A stretch of DNA of 38,953 nt from a virus. This document shows positions 1 through 9,200 of this stretch, piece after piece (position 1 is the first letter of the stretch; each line of letters opens with the position of its first letter). The position numbers were made by a program, and so were the translations under genes. Location of the stretch: the IMG/VR virus record IMGVR_UViG_3300017963_000459, positions 1 to 38,953 of that record. One strand, 5' to 3'. The notes below the pieces were generated by a model. It had not been told where the DNA came from and did not search any database. It worked only from the letters and a program-made list of their open reading frames with translations.

Positions 1-92
1 AGAACTGGGGAAAAAACGGGAACCCTAAGCCGGAGAAATGGTAAGGGAATCCGAGCGGAAGTCAGAAGTTAACATCTCTGACACGCGCAACG
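1..92. repeat. Left copy of 92-bp terminal direct repeat
   Basis: These 92 bases are identical to 38862-38953. Joining the copies gives a 38,861-bp circle and makes the gene order continuous from capsid to leader to fibre. The repeat lies inside the structural gene block, not at the terminase or at an origin. It is therefore best read as the overlap left when a circular or circularly permuted genome was assembled, not as a physical terminal repeat. Confidence 0.9.
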
Positions 93-320
93 CATAGAGG
101 GTGAACCTAGAAATAGAATATAACCCCTCCACGAGTCCCCGGCCCCTGAGAAGGGTGAAAAGGTATGCTGAGCTTATAAGAAATTATAAGAACCAAGAGA
201 TAAAAAGCTTTTGGGATAACAACCTGATAGAAACACGTTTGTACTGGAATACTTCAGTGTTTACTGACATGAGATGTCAGGGACGTATTATAAGTGGCAT
301 TGTAAACGCTACTTCATAGT
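1..320 (+). ncRNA. Structured non-coding leader RNA upstream of the fibre gene
   Basis: This interval has no convincing gene but is rich in RNA-like structure. At 173-190 there is a perfect 7-bp stem closed by a GAAA tetraloop. At 264-280 there is a perfect 7-bp stem with a GAG loop. GAGGGT at 97-102 can pair with the CCTC-containing stretch at 123-129. The first 90 bases are purine-rich with short GGG and CCC blocks. On the circle the element begins about 9 bases after the capsid stop and ends just before the fibre ribosome-binding site. Some stretches (ACTGGGGA near 4, ACCCTAA near 22, GAGAAGGGT near 148) remind me of group II intron domain I-III segments. I see no reverse transcriptase and no domain V, so the family is open. 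Confidence 0.5.
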
Positions 321-327
321 AACTTAA

Positions 328-358
328 GGGGGGGACACCCCCCTCTTCTCTTAGAGGG
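328..358 (+). promoter_or_regulatory. Two mutually exclusive hairpins at the fibre ribosome-binding site
   Basis: Seven G residues (328-334), ACA, then six C residues (338-343) form a very strong 6-bp hairpin. The last three C residues plus TC (341-345) can instead pair with GAGGG (354-358), which is the Shine-Dalgarno sequence of the fibre gene starting at 366. Forming the first hairpin frees the ribosome-binding site and forming the second hides it. No long U-run follows, so control of translation is likelier than termination. This is inferred from base pairing only. Confidence 0.45.
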
Positions 359-365
359 AATGAGT

Positions 366-3300
366 ATGTCAATTAGTATGACTATCAGATCAGGGACGGC
401 GAGAACTTTCCCTCAACGGGGAGATTCTGATTTATATGGTGAAGTGACTTCATGGGCGAATGATGTAACCACTGCAATCAACGCATCACCAACTACAAGT
501 CAATCAGCAACATATGACGCCATCGTTGGATCTGCTGCAAACGTTACAGCTGGTATCGCTACGCATTCAGACATTGCAACTGCGATCGCAGCAGTATCAG
601 CTAACGATAGAATATATATATTAGAAAATACATATGAGCCTGCCGCACAAATAGACATAACCAAGGCCTTAACTATAATAGGTCAAGGTGAGGGTGTTGA
701 TATTCAAGGTGATAACCTTGCAACTGGTGCGGTAATCAAAATAAGTGCGACAGGTGTTACCTTAGAAAACATCAAGATAACACAAGGGACTGGAACTCCT
801 ACCTATGCAATCGAAATTGCTGCTGCGTTAGAACGAATATATTTAAACATAAAAGCGGATGGAACATTTTCGTCAGGTCTATTTTTGAATGGATCGGATG
901 TTGGAGCGATAACAGGTTTCATTGCCTATGATACTAATTCAGTATTCTTTGGTGGTGAGTCTCAAATGGTTGAGCAGGTGAAGGTTCAAGACCAAACAAC
1001 TCCAGCGTATAACTTAGTCATTCAAGCAGACTCTGACGCATCGGTCATGTCTGCTGATCGAATAGTCACGATAGATATCAACAACGCTGCTAGAGCGATA
1101 GACATGAAAGGAGATCTAACTATCTCCGGTGATCTTATTACTGTGGGCGATGACTCGGTGACGTTGACTACTTCAGCGGCAACCGATGTAACACTTCCTA
1201 CCACTGGCACACTAGTAACACTAGATGGAGCAGAAACCTTAACTCAAAAAACAATAACTGCCCCAGATATAAATGGTGGGACAGCTGATAGTTTGACTGG
1301 ATTCAGCATTAGGTCCTCCGGTGCTGCGTTCGACCTAGAGTTTGATACTTCTGAAGTGTTAACAGGCAACAAAATAATTAGTTGGAATGTTGCAGACACT
1401 AATAGGAGTATTACACTTGAGGGCGATATTGATATAACAGGGAACTTCTCGACTGTGGGAGACGACAACGTAACGCTGACTACTTCCGCAGCGACTGACG
1501 TTACATTGCCAACCACAGGAACGTTAGCAACATTAGATGGAGTAGAGACTTTCACTCAAAAGACTTTAACTGCCCCGGACATAAACGGTGGGACAGCTGA
1601 TAGTTTGACTGGATTTTCTATCCGGTCTAGTGGAGCTGCGTTTGACTTAGAATTTGATACGGCGGAAGTGTTGACCGCTGGACATATCGTTTCATGGAAT
1701 GTTGGTGATGGAGATAGAACACTAACATTCAACGAGAACTTCACGATTGGAAATGGTTTCAACGTAACGATTACAGCAGAAGACGCAGACTCAAGCATAA
1801 CGTTAGATGAACAGACAGTTGAATTTGAGGGAGAAGGGACTGCTACTCAATTAATGAAATTTGTGAATGCCAATAATGCTGCTGCCACTTTGACATTGGA
1901 AGGGACGGCTTCGGTTATAAATCAAGACGTGACTTCCGATGCTGACGTAAATTTTACGACTGTGACTTGTGTCACGGACATTGATACCCCCCTAGTCACT
2001 AATGATAGTGCTGACGTAACAGTTAGCACTACCACTAGTGGTAATATCAACTTAAACCCTGTAGATACTATCGTTAAAGTAAATAGTGCAGCCGATACAA
2101 GCGCTACCACTCAAACAGTAAAGTTTGGAGATGACACTGGTGGTATTTCTGGAATCAGAAACCTCAATGGGGAACTTCAATACAATTCTGGTGGAGGTGG
2201 TTGGACAGCTTTCAACTCTGAAGGTGGAATTAACTATATAACTAATGGTGGCGCTGAAGTAGACACTACTGGTTGGGCAACCTATGCAGATGCTGCAGGG
2301 ACTGTTCCAGTTGACGGAACAGGTGGAGCACCAACCGTTACTTGGACTAGAGATACAACTACTCCATTAAGAGGGGCAGGAGAGTTTGTACTTACAAAGG
2401 ATGCCGCTGACAGGCAAGGTGAGGGCGCAAGCTACGATTTTAATATCGATGTAGCGGATATACATTCAGTTCTATCTATAAGCTTCGATGCAACGACTTC
2501 TGCTAACTATGCAGATGATGACATAGTTGTTTATATGTACAATACAGACTCAAGTATTGGAATTGAACCTGTTCCTATGGAGCTTAAAGCAGGTGAATAC
2601 GGGAGGTATTATGCACAGTTCCAAACGAGTCATACTGACAATTCTTATAGATTAATCTTCCATGTATCCAGCACTAATGCTTCCGCTTATACAGTTAATA
2701 TAGATAATATTAAAGTTGGTCCGAGCGCTAGGAACTTTGGTGCGCCGATTACTGATTGGACTGCTTGGACGCCTACTGGAACATGGTCAAGTAATACTAC
2801 TTATAACGGATTTTGGAGACGTGTAGGTAGTCAAATGGAATTAGATATTCATGTAGCACTTTCTGGAGCTCCTGATGCGACCACTCTTACTGTTGATATT
2901 CCTAGTGGTTATACAATAGATACAGCAAAACTTGCAGCATCCGGTGATACTAATAATTATTCTTTTGGATTATGTACTATCTCAGACGCAAACGATGTAG
3001 ATTACTATGCTTTTGTAGGATATTCAGATACAAATACTATTCAACCAAAATTATATAAAACAGATTCTACTTATTTAGGTAATCCTACTGGGATGAATAA
3101 TTCTGTTCCATTTACCTTTGCCTCCGGTGATGAAATTTATATGAAATTTTCAATACCAATCACCGGCTGGGGTTCCTCCGTTCAAATGTCTGACCAAGAT
3201 GAGACGCGGGTTGTGGCGGCAATGTATACCTCATCAGATGGGGATTCGTATGCATCAGGTGCTATCTATGACTTTGAAGATAAGTTGATCGACACTCACT

Positions 3301-4109
3301 CGGCAGTAACAATCGGAGCTACCTGGAAATTCACTGCACCTGTTAGTGGAAAATATAGAGCAAGTTGTATTGTAACTGCAAGTCATGGAGATGGTAACTT
3401 AGATGATGGTGAAGTCTGTCAATTATTTATACATAAAAATGGAAATTTTTATGCAGTCTTAGATGGTTATGAGGCAACTGCAAGTTCTGCTAATAATATA
3501 ACTATAATAAATTCTGGGTCAGTAATAATCGAATTAGATAAGAATGATTATATAGATTTTAGAAGTTTTGATAATACGGGAGTGAGTCACACATTAGAGC
3601 CAACATCCGGTTACAATACAATTTCAATTGAACGTATAACAGGACCTTCCGCAATCGCAGCAAACGAATTAGTTTCCGCAAGGTACGATACTGATGCTGG
3701 TCAGAGTATTGATAACGCTAGTATTGAAATAATCAATTTTGATTCAACCACGTTTGGTTGGGACTCGCACGGAATCGTGAGCACAGGAGTTAGCTGGCAG
3801 GCAGTTGCTCCCATTAGTGGTAAATACCTCATAACAACTTATTTACAGCTTGCATCCAGCGCTTCATGGACAGCAGGTGAACTTGTTTATGCAAGCGTAT
3901 ATAAAAACGGAGTTGAAACCGCCAGACTATTCAGGGTGGAAGTTCAAACCAGTGGAACTTATGCCCTGACCGCGCAAGGAGCAACGGTTATAAACATGGC
4001 AGTGGGTGATTATATAGATATACGACTCTATCAAAATGCTGGTGGCGCTGTAGCTTTGGCTTCATCGGAAGAGACTAACTGGATGTCAATCCACAGAATA
4101 GGATTTTAA
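366..4109 (+). CDS. Large tail fibre / receptor-binding protein
   Basis: A 1247-aa virion protein, probably the host-contacting fibre. Near residues 75-160 there is a pectate-lyase-like beta-helix stretch resembling the proteins at 19446 and 21042. A 104-residue unit follows twice in tandem (about 250-457). Then come beta-rich regions, with a jelly-roll or carbohydrate-binding-like segment around 620-800, and two consecutive C1q/TNF-like jelly rolls at the C-terminus (about 945-1085 and 1095-1247), each with a T/S-G-K-Y/R strand and ending in an S-I-x-R-I motif. ATG 366 is preferred over ATG 360 because GAGGG at 354-358 is 7 nt from it and only 1 nt from the other. The adjacent downstream gene starts at the stop codon. 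The fibre role is inferred from size, domains and place; the domain families were recognised by eye. Confidence 0.8.
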   Translation: MSISMTIRSGTARTFPQRGDSDLYGEVTSWANDVTTAINASPTTSQSATYDAIVGSAANVTAGIATHSDIATAIAAVSANDRIYILENTYEPAAQIDITKALTIIGQGEGVDIQGDNLATGAVIKISATGVTLENIKITQGTGTPTYAIEIAAALERIYLNIKADGTFSSGLFLNGSDVGAITGFIAYDTNSVFFGGESQMVEQVKVQDQTTPAYNLVIQADSDASVMSADRIVTIDINNAARAIDMKGDLTISGDLITVGDDSVTLTTSAATDVTLPTTGTLVTLDGAETLTQKTITAPDINGGTADSLTGFSIRSSGAAFDLEFDTSEVLTGNKIISWNVADTNRSITLEGDIDITGNFSTVGDDNVTLTTSAATDVTLPTTGTLATLDGVETFTQKTLTAPDINGGTADSLTGFSIRSSGAAFDLEFDTAEVLTAGHIVSWNVGDGDRTLTFNENFTIGNGFNVTITAEDADSSITLDEQTVEFEGEGTATQLMKFVNANNAAATLTLEGTASVINQDVTSDADVNFTTVTCVTDIDTPLVTNDSADVTVSTTTSGNINLNPVDTIVKVNSAADTSATTQTVKFGDDTGGISGIRNLNGELQYNSGGGGWTAFNSEGGINYITNGGAEVDTTGWATYADAAGTVPVDGTGGAPTVTWTRDTTTPLRGAGEFVLTKDAADRQGEGASYDFNIDVADIHSVLSISFDATTSANYADDDIVVYMYNTDSSIGIEPVPMELKAGEYGRYYAQFQTSHTDNSYRLIFHVSSTNASAYTVNIDNIKVGPSARNFGAPITDWTAWTPTGTWSSNTTYNGFWRRVGSQMELDIHVALSGAPDATTLTVDIPSGYTIDTAKLAASGDTNNYSFGLCTISDANDVDYYAFVGYSDTNTIQPKLYKTDSTYLGNPTGMNNSVPFTFASGDEIYMKFSIPITGWGSSVQMSDQDETRVVAAMYTSSDGDSYASGAIYDFEDKLIDTHSAVTIGATWKFTAPVSGKYRASCIVTASHGDGNLDDGEVCQLFIHKNGNFYAVLDGYEATASSANNITIINSGSVIIELDKNDYIDFRSFDNTGVSHTLEPTSGYNTISIERITGPSAIAANELVSARYDTDAGQSIDNASIEIINFDSTTFGWDSHGIVSTGVSWQAVAPISGKYLITTYLQLASSASWTAGELVYASVYKNGVETARLFRVEVQTSGTYALTAQGATVINMAVGDYIDIRLYQNAGGAVALASSEETNWMSIHRIGF
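1113..1736 (+). repeat. Two tandem 312-bp repeats inside the fibre gene
   Basis: Units 1113-1424 and 1425-1736 each encode 104 residues that match along their whole length, including VTLTTSAATDVTLPTTGTL and ADSLTGFSIRSSGAAFDLEF. A 29-base stretch is identical at 1275-1303 and 1587-1615, exactly 312 bases apart. Elsewhere the units differ mostly by synonymous or conservative changes, so the duplication is not brand new. It probably lengthens the fibre shaft. Confidence 0.9.
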
Positions 4110-4673
4110 ATGAAAAAACAAGTAATAGGTAGAAACGTAATTACAGGCTTTAAGTTTTCACCAACATTTTATGATGATAACAAAATGTATACGTGGATAG
4201 AAAAACAAAAAGCAGACGGTGAAGCTGGACAAGCTTGGGGTCGTAGAGCTAGGCATTACAAAAAAGATGAATGTCCAGAAGATAGAACTATATTGATCGT
4301 CGAAGAGTATGAAAAGCTCATTGAAGCGGAATACGAAAGACCAGTATGGGAACTAGACGGAGAGGGTGACATAGTTTTAGACGGTAATGGCAACCCTGTT
4401 CAAGCAGTTGATGGCAATGGTGACCCTATCTTTGAAACTGTCCCAGCGGAATATGAGACTTGGGTGAGGCTTGACCCTGAATGGGAATACACGATAGAGG
4501 ACTTAACAGTTGAGCATGATGCTGAATTGCAAGAGAAGGCGGAGAGAGCTACGGAAATAGCAGAGTTAAAACAAGCATATAATGTCATAAATGGATGGAC
4601 ATCAATGGGAGATATTAGCTTGCCTTTTCTGAAAAAATTTTTTATTAGAATATTAAAGGAAATGAGAGACTAA
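4110..4673 (+). CDS. Hypothetical protein after the fibre, possible fibre chaperone
   Basis: A 187-aa protein whose ATG directly follows the fibre stop codon, which suggests translational coupling. I do not recognise the family. It is hydrophilic. Around residues 92-108 it has two short repeats of the type DGNG(N/D)P, and a charged, helix-prone stretch covers about 130-155. The C-terminus is basic and hydrophobic. Many phages place a fibre-assembly chaperone directly after the fibre gene, and the position would fit that, but no diagnostic motif is visible. A small virion component is equally possible. Confidence 0.65.
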   Translation: MKKQVIGRNVITGFKFSPTFYDDNKMYTWIEKQKADGEAGQAWGRRARHYKKDECPEDRTILIVEEYEKLIEAEYERPVWELDGEGDIVLDGNGNPVQAVDGNGDPIFETVPAEYETWVRLDPEWEYTIEDLTVEHDAELQEKAERATEIAELKQAYNVINGWTSMGDISLPFLKKFFIRILKEMRD

Positions 4674-4687
4674 CAAGGAGTTTGACT

Positions 4688-5047
4688 ATGGCCTACTTAT
4701 ATGCATCTAGTACTTTTATACCAAATGAATCATCAAGAAGAGAGGTAACTTTAACAGAAGCATCAACTTGCGAAGGCGACAAGGTTGTGTGGTGTATCGA
4801 CACTGCTGAAGATCATGTAACGCTAGCTCGATATGATAAGAGTCGAGCAGGTGAATACATTGATGTAAACAACCCTTTAATAGTTGTTAAGCACGAGGTA
4901 AATTCTTCAGTAGCAAATACTTTGGTTAAGTCTGAGGATGGAACTACTATTTTTACGTTTGACACTGATGACTCAGGTGCCCCTGTATACGCAGCATTTA
5001 GATTAGTAACAGGCACTATGGAGACAGCTTCTTGGAGAGTTGCATGA
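4688..5047 (+). CDS. Small hypothetical structural-region protein
   Basis: A 119-aa protein of unknown function. ATG 4688 is chosen because AAGGAG (4675-4680) lies 7 nt upstream; an in-frame TTG at 4682 is too close to it. The sequence looks beta-rich, with alternating hydrophobic residues and many Thr, Val and Asp, as in small head or tail decoration proteins. Its stop overlaps the start of the next gene by ATGA, so the two are probably coupled. It lies between the fibre and the head-tail adaptor. Confidence 0.65.
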   Translation: MAYLYASSTFIPNESSRREVTLTEASTCEGDKVVWCIDTAEDHVTLARYDKSRAGEYIDVNNPLIVVKHEVNSSVANTLVKSEDGTTIFTFDTDDSGAPVYAAFRLVTGTMETASWRVA

Positions 5048-5316
5048 AACAAAGAGCAAGGCATATGGCATTGCAAGAGTTAGCGAACATGATGTTGCCA
5101 TCGTTGATGGAAGACATTGATACTAAGAAAGCAGTTAGCTCCATGCCAAAAGAGATCAAAAAGAAAATTGAAGATGACTACGAAGATGATGATGAAGAAG
5201 ACGAAAAGAAAAAACCAAAAGTAGCTAGTCTTTCATTAACTAGGTTAGTGTCAATGCCAGGTAGACATATGGACATTGATAAAAAACCAGCGAAGGCGAC
5301 TAGAAAAAAAAGGTAA
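5044..5316 (+). CDS. Small charged hypothetical protein
   Basis: A 90-aa protein. ATG 5044 overlaps the previous stop (ATGA at 5044-5047) and has GGAG at 5034-5037; an upstream in-frame TTG at 5032 lacks a good site. The N-terminal half looks helical. The centre (residues about 46-60) is a run of Asp and Glu, and the C-terminus is strongly Lys/Arg-rich. No family is recognised. Such split-charge small proteins often bind other virion proteins or DNA, but this is only a guess from composition. Confidence 0.65.
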   Translation: MKQRARHMALQELANMMLPSLMEDIDTKKAVSSMPKEIKKKIEDDYEDDDEEDEKKKPKVASLSLTRLVSMPGRHMDIDKKPAKATRKKR

Positions 5317-5319
5317 ACA

Positions 5320-6234
5320 ATGAAGTATAACGCATCAAATTTAATCGAAGCCATAAAGAGGAATGCATCCATTCCATCTAGTCAGGTCAGGTTTTCAAAT
5401 ACTGATTTTTTGACATTTATAAATGAAGAGCTTCAGTTAACTATAGTTGGTGAATTACTTAAGCTAAGGCAAGACTATTTTGTTACTACCATTGATACTG
5501 CGTTAGTTGCTAGTCAGAGTTCCTATAACATTCCAGTATCAGCGGTGGGATGGAAGTTGGAATCAATTGGATACGTGGATTCCGATTCTAACTATACTCG
5601 ACTACCTATTATAACTAGAGATCAAAGATCAAACTACGAAGGGATGACTAACGGTACTTATCCTTCTGCTGTTTATATGCTTGGCAATTCAGTGGTTACT
5701 ATTCCAAGTATGGGGTCAAGTGTTAGTGGGAGTTTAAGGTTTGACTTAGTTAGAATACAAAACGAATTAGTCTTGCCTACTTCATGCGGAAAGATATCAT
5801 CGACAACAGATACAGGAACAGTCTATCAAATGACAGTGGACACGGTTCCTATTTCAGATGGAGATACTTGTGATGTAATAAGTGGGACTAATCCATTTAA
5901 TATTATTGCAAGAGCGGTGACAGCGTCGATATCAGGAAGTGTGATCTCTGTTACCTATGGGTCTGACTTTTCAAGAGCACCTGTTGCCAATGATTATATT
6001 TGTATACAAGGACAGACCCCCTATCCAAATATACCAGAAGACTTTCATCCTATACTGGCGCAAGCTGCGACCGTTAGATGTTTGATAGCATCCAACGATG
6101 ACAAGGGAATACAGACTCAATCACTATCACTTGGTAATATGCTTAGTAGAATGAGAGATAGGGCATCGAAAAGAATCAATGATGCACCAAAGAAAATAGT
6201 TGGTAACAACTACGTGTTAAACATGATGAGGTAA
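5320..6234 (+). CDS. Head-tail adaptor / tail tubular protein A-like
   Basis: A 304-aa protein placed directly before the very large nozzle-like gene. This is the order found in podoviruses for the adaptor that sits between portal and tail nozzle (T7 gp11 or P22 gp4 type). The N-terminus (FTNTDFLTFINEEL-like, residues about 24-50) is helical and the C-terminus (about 240-304) contains a helical, basic tail, both typical of adaptors. The middle holds an inserted beta-rich region (about 150-230) with SISGSVISVTYGSDF, which may be an extra surface domain. AAAGG lies upstream of ATG 5320. Assignment is by context and general pattern. Confidence 0.6.
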   Translation: MKYNASNLIEAIKRNASIPSSQVRFSNTDFLTFINEELQLTIVGELLKLRQDYFVTTIDTALVASQSSYNIPVSAVGWKLESIGYVDSDSNYTRLPIITRDQRSNYEGMTNGTYPSAVYMLGNSVVTIPSMGSSVSGSLRFDLVRIQNELVLPTSCGKISSTTDTGTVYQMTVDTVPISDGDTCDVISGTNPFNIIARAVTASISGSVISVTYGSDFSRAPVANDYICIQGQTPYPNIPEDFHPILAQAATVRCLIASNDDKGIQTQSLSLGNMLSRMRDRASKRINDAPKKIVGNNYVLNMMR

Positions 6235-6236
6235 CG

Positions 6237-9200
6237 ATGCCGGAAATAAGATCGCTTAACGAGAAGACAGGAATTAGTATTCATGGGAACAACTTAACTC
6301 TTCCCTCTGGGTCTGCCTCCATTGTTGAAAACTGGAAGTGTATACGAGATAACGTTTACACAAAAGTTAGAGGGAGAGCTGCGTATGGATCAGGTCTCCC
6401 ATCTCAAAATATAGTTCAGTTGTTACAATACCAAGATAAACTAATCTGTCACATGGCGAATGATACGTTCTATTATGATAGTGACGGAGCAGGAACGTTT
6501 TCACAAATAACAGGGGCATACACTGTCCCTGAAACTAATTACAAAATTCAAGGACTAGAGTTACAGAGCAACCACTATATAACTACTGGGTCAGGCATTT
6601 ATAAGTCGGATACCTTAGGGAGTCAATATACTGCGGCCGGCGCTCCTAAGGGACTTAGCTTCGATGCTAGAATAGTTAGTTCGATCAACTGGATGACTAC
6701 TGCTTATACAGTTTCATATAGAGTGGTTTGGTCGATAGAGGACGCAAACAATAACGTCATTGATGGAGCGCCAAGCGAGCGTCAAGATATAACTAACAGC
6801 TCAGGGTCTGATAGAGCGGTTGAGTTAAGGATATATATCCCAACTTCTGTCACGACTAGCTATTATTGCAAGGTATACAGGTCTTCACAAAGTACAGGTA
6901 CACCTCCAGAAGATTACCAGTTGGTCTACCAAGCGAAACCGACTGCTGCCGAGATTGCTGCTAGAATATTAGAGTTTGATGACATACTCGCAGATGATTG
7001 GAGAGGGGCATCATTATATACCAACACTACCCAAGAGGGGATTGCCTACGCTAACGAAAAGCCACCACTGGCAAACTCAATTACAAGTTTTAAAAACTAT
7101 ACGTTTTATGGAAACATAGAGAACCTACAAAGGTTGTACACATCCCTTATTTCAACTACCAACCTAACGTCAGGGACTAGCACTATAGTATTCAACGATG
7201 GAACTAATACGATAACATTTGGATGCTATGCATTTAGCACTAATGTGGGCGGTGGTGTAATTGCTACAGCAAACAATGGTGGTGAAGTTGAAATTCAAAC
7301 TAGCTCTGCTCATGGGTTAACTTCCGGAGATTGCGTTAACGTTGCAGGGGTTGCTGGAACTTCCGAAGCTAATGGAGATTGGACTGTAGTAGTTGTTGAT
7401 GCTGATCAATTTACGTTAACAGGAAGCGTTTACGCAAACCCTTGGACTTCCGGTGGTACCATAGATCTTAGAATAAATAATCTAGGAGCGGGGATAGCGG
7501 GTGCCGCGGATAACGGGGCGACCTTAGTCAGAATTACAACTACGACTAGTCATGGGTTAACTACTGGTGACTACGTCAGAATATATGATGTTACAGGAAC
7601 GACAGAAGCAAACGGAACTTGGGAAGTCACTGCTATAGCTGCGACGACCTTTGACTTAGTTGGAAGTACGTTTGCTAATGCATACGTTTCTGGAGGAACG
7701 GTCGATCTATATGAAGACTACGGGGCTACGCCACGATTTTTATTATATAAAACCGCCAATCAGGGTACGGATGCGCAGAACATTGCGAATACTGCGCAAT
7801 CGTTGGTTAGAACTGTTAATTTATGCACTACTAATACTTATTGGGATGGGTTTTATAATTCTAGCGGCACAGATCCTGTGGGTAAAATGGAGTTTAATGG
7901 CAAGTCGCTAGGTGCGACCGCATTTTACTTAATAGCAAACTCTACTACAACTGGTGGCTGTTTCAGTCCTACTATGCCTACAAGTGGGACTACCTACGTC
8001 TCAACCAATGATGATTTCCAACATGCTGTAATGTGGTCAAAAGCTGACCAACCTGAAGCTGTACCCTTAATCAATATTAAGAAGATAGGTAGTGCAGATG
8101 ACCCTGTTTTAAAAGTAGTTGGGTTAAGAGATTCCTTATTTGCTATCAAAAAGAAGGATGGAGTTTGGAGACTCACCGGTGAGTCAGAAACATCTTGGAA
8201 CTGGGATGAATTCGACGGAACGGTTGAATGTATTCAAAAAAATTCAATCGTGAAAGGCGAGAATGCTATCTATATGATGACCAACTCAGGTTATGCAAAA
8301 ATAAGTGATGTTGGGGTTGAGATTATTGGTAGAGATAACGAAAAGAATGATCTTAAACCAGTTAAGGCATCGGGTTTTGATAACGATGGATATGGGTGGT
8401 ACTACGACGCAGAAAAATCATATAAGATTGCTACGTACCTAGATCAAAACTCTACGTCCAATGACATAGTCAAAGAACATAATGTTTTCACAGCATCATG
8501 GACTCAAAGAAAATTTGGAGTATATACGAATGATACCAACGTATCTATGGGTATAGTCGTAAATGATTCTGAATACACCGCACCTTTGACAGGTAATGGG
8601 TTGTTGAAAGAGAGGAAAGATCTAGCTACAACAGACTACACTCTGCCTGATATCGCTAATACTATTACAGCGATAGACACTACTGCTAAGTCGGTCACGC
8701 TTGGAACTAATATAACTATTCATAACGATGCAATGTTGACCCAAGGTGCCTTAACAAAGATTATAACTTCAGCTGACACTACGTCATCTATGACGCTTTC
8801 GAGTGTAACCTCCCTACACGCAAACGTAAGCTTAAGTGTCAGCACCTGTGCTGACAATGGCTCGGGACTTGTTAGGGTTACAACTTCTGCTGCGCACACT
8901 CTGTCTACTTATAATGGAGTAACGATAGCATCAATCGTCGGCACTACGGAAGCTAATGGTGATTGGATTATAACAGTAATAGATTCTACCAATTTTGACT
9001 TAATTGGAAGTACCTTCACAAATGCCTATACTTCGGGTGGAACTGTTACCAATGCTATTACTATAAAACCAGGGATATACAGCAGGTTGAAATATCAAAT
9101 CATTCACTGTGGTTACCCTGAATATGAAAAGTTTTTTGATAAGGTCTCGGTGTTCATGGATGATGACGAGACCTCCATTAGTAAATTATATATAAATACA

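Noticed and set aside
101-319. A 72-codon frame starting GTG within the leader
   Set aside because: It lies over strong RNA stems, has no ribosome-binding site, and the product has no recognisable protein pattern. A structured RNA explains the interval better.
1-350. Group I intron or complete group II intron
   Set aside because: No group I core pairs could be recognised, no domain V and no maturase or reverse transcriptase is present. Only loose resemblance to group II domains I-III remains, so no intron call was made.
1022-2110. Leftward open frames opposite the fibre gene
   Set aside because: They mirror the repetitive fibre coding sequence, have no ribosome-binding sites and give low-complexity Val/Ser products.
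360-4109. Diversity-generating retroelement in the fibre gene
   Set aside because: No reverse transcriptase and no template/variable repeat pair with adenine-specific differences was seen. The fibre repeats are tandem domain duplications.
7660-7911. An 83-codon rightward frame inside the nozzle gene
   Set aside because: It is an alternative-frame shadow within a well-supported large gene and has no start context.
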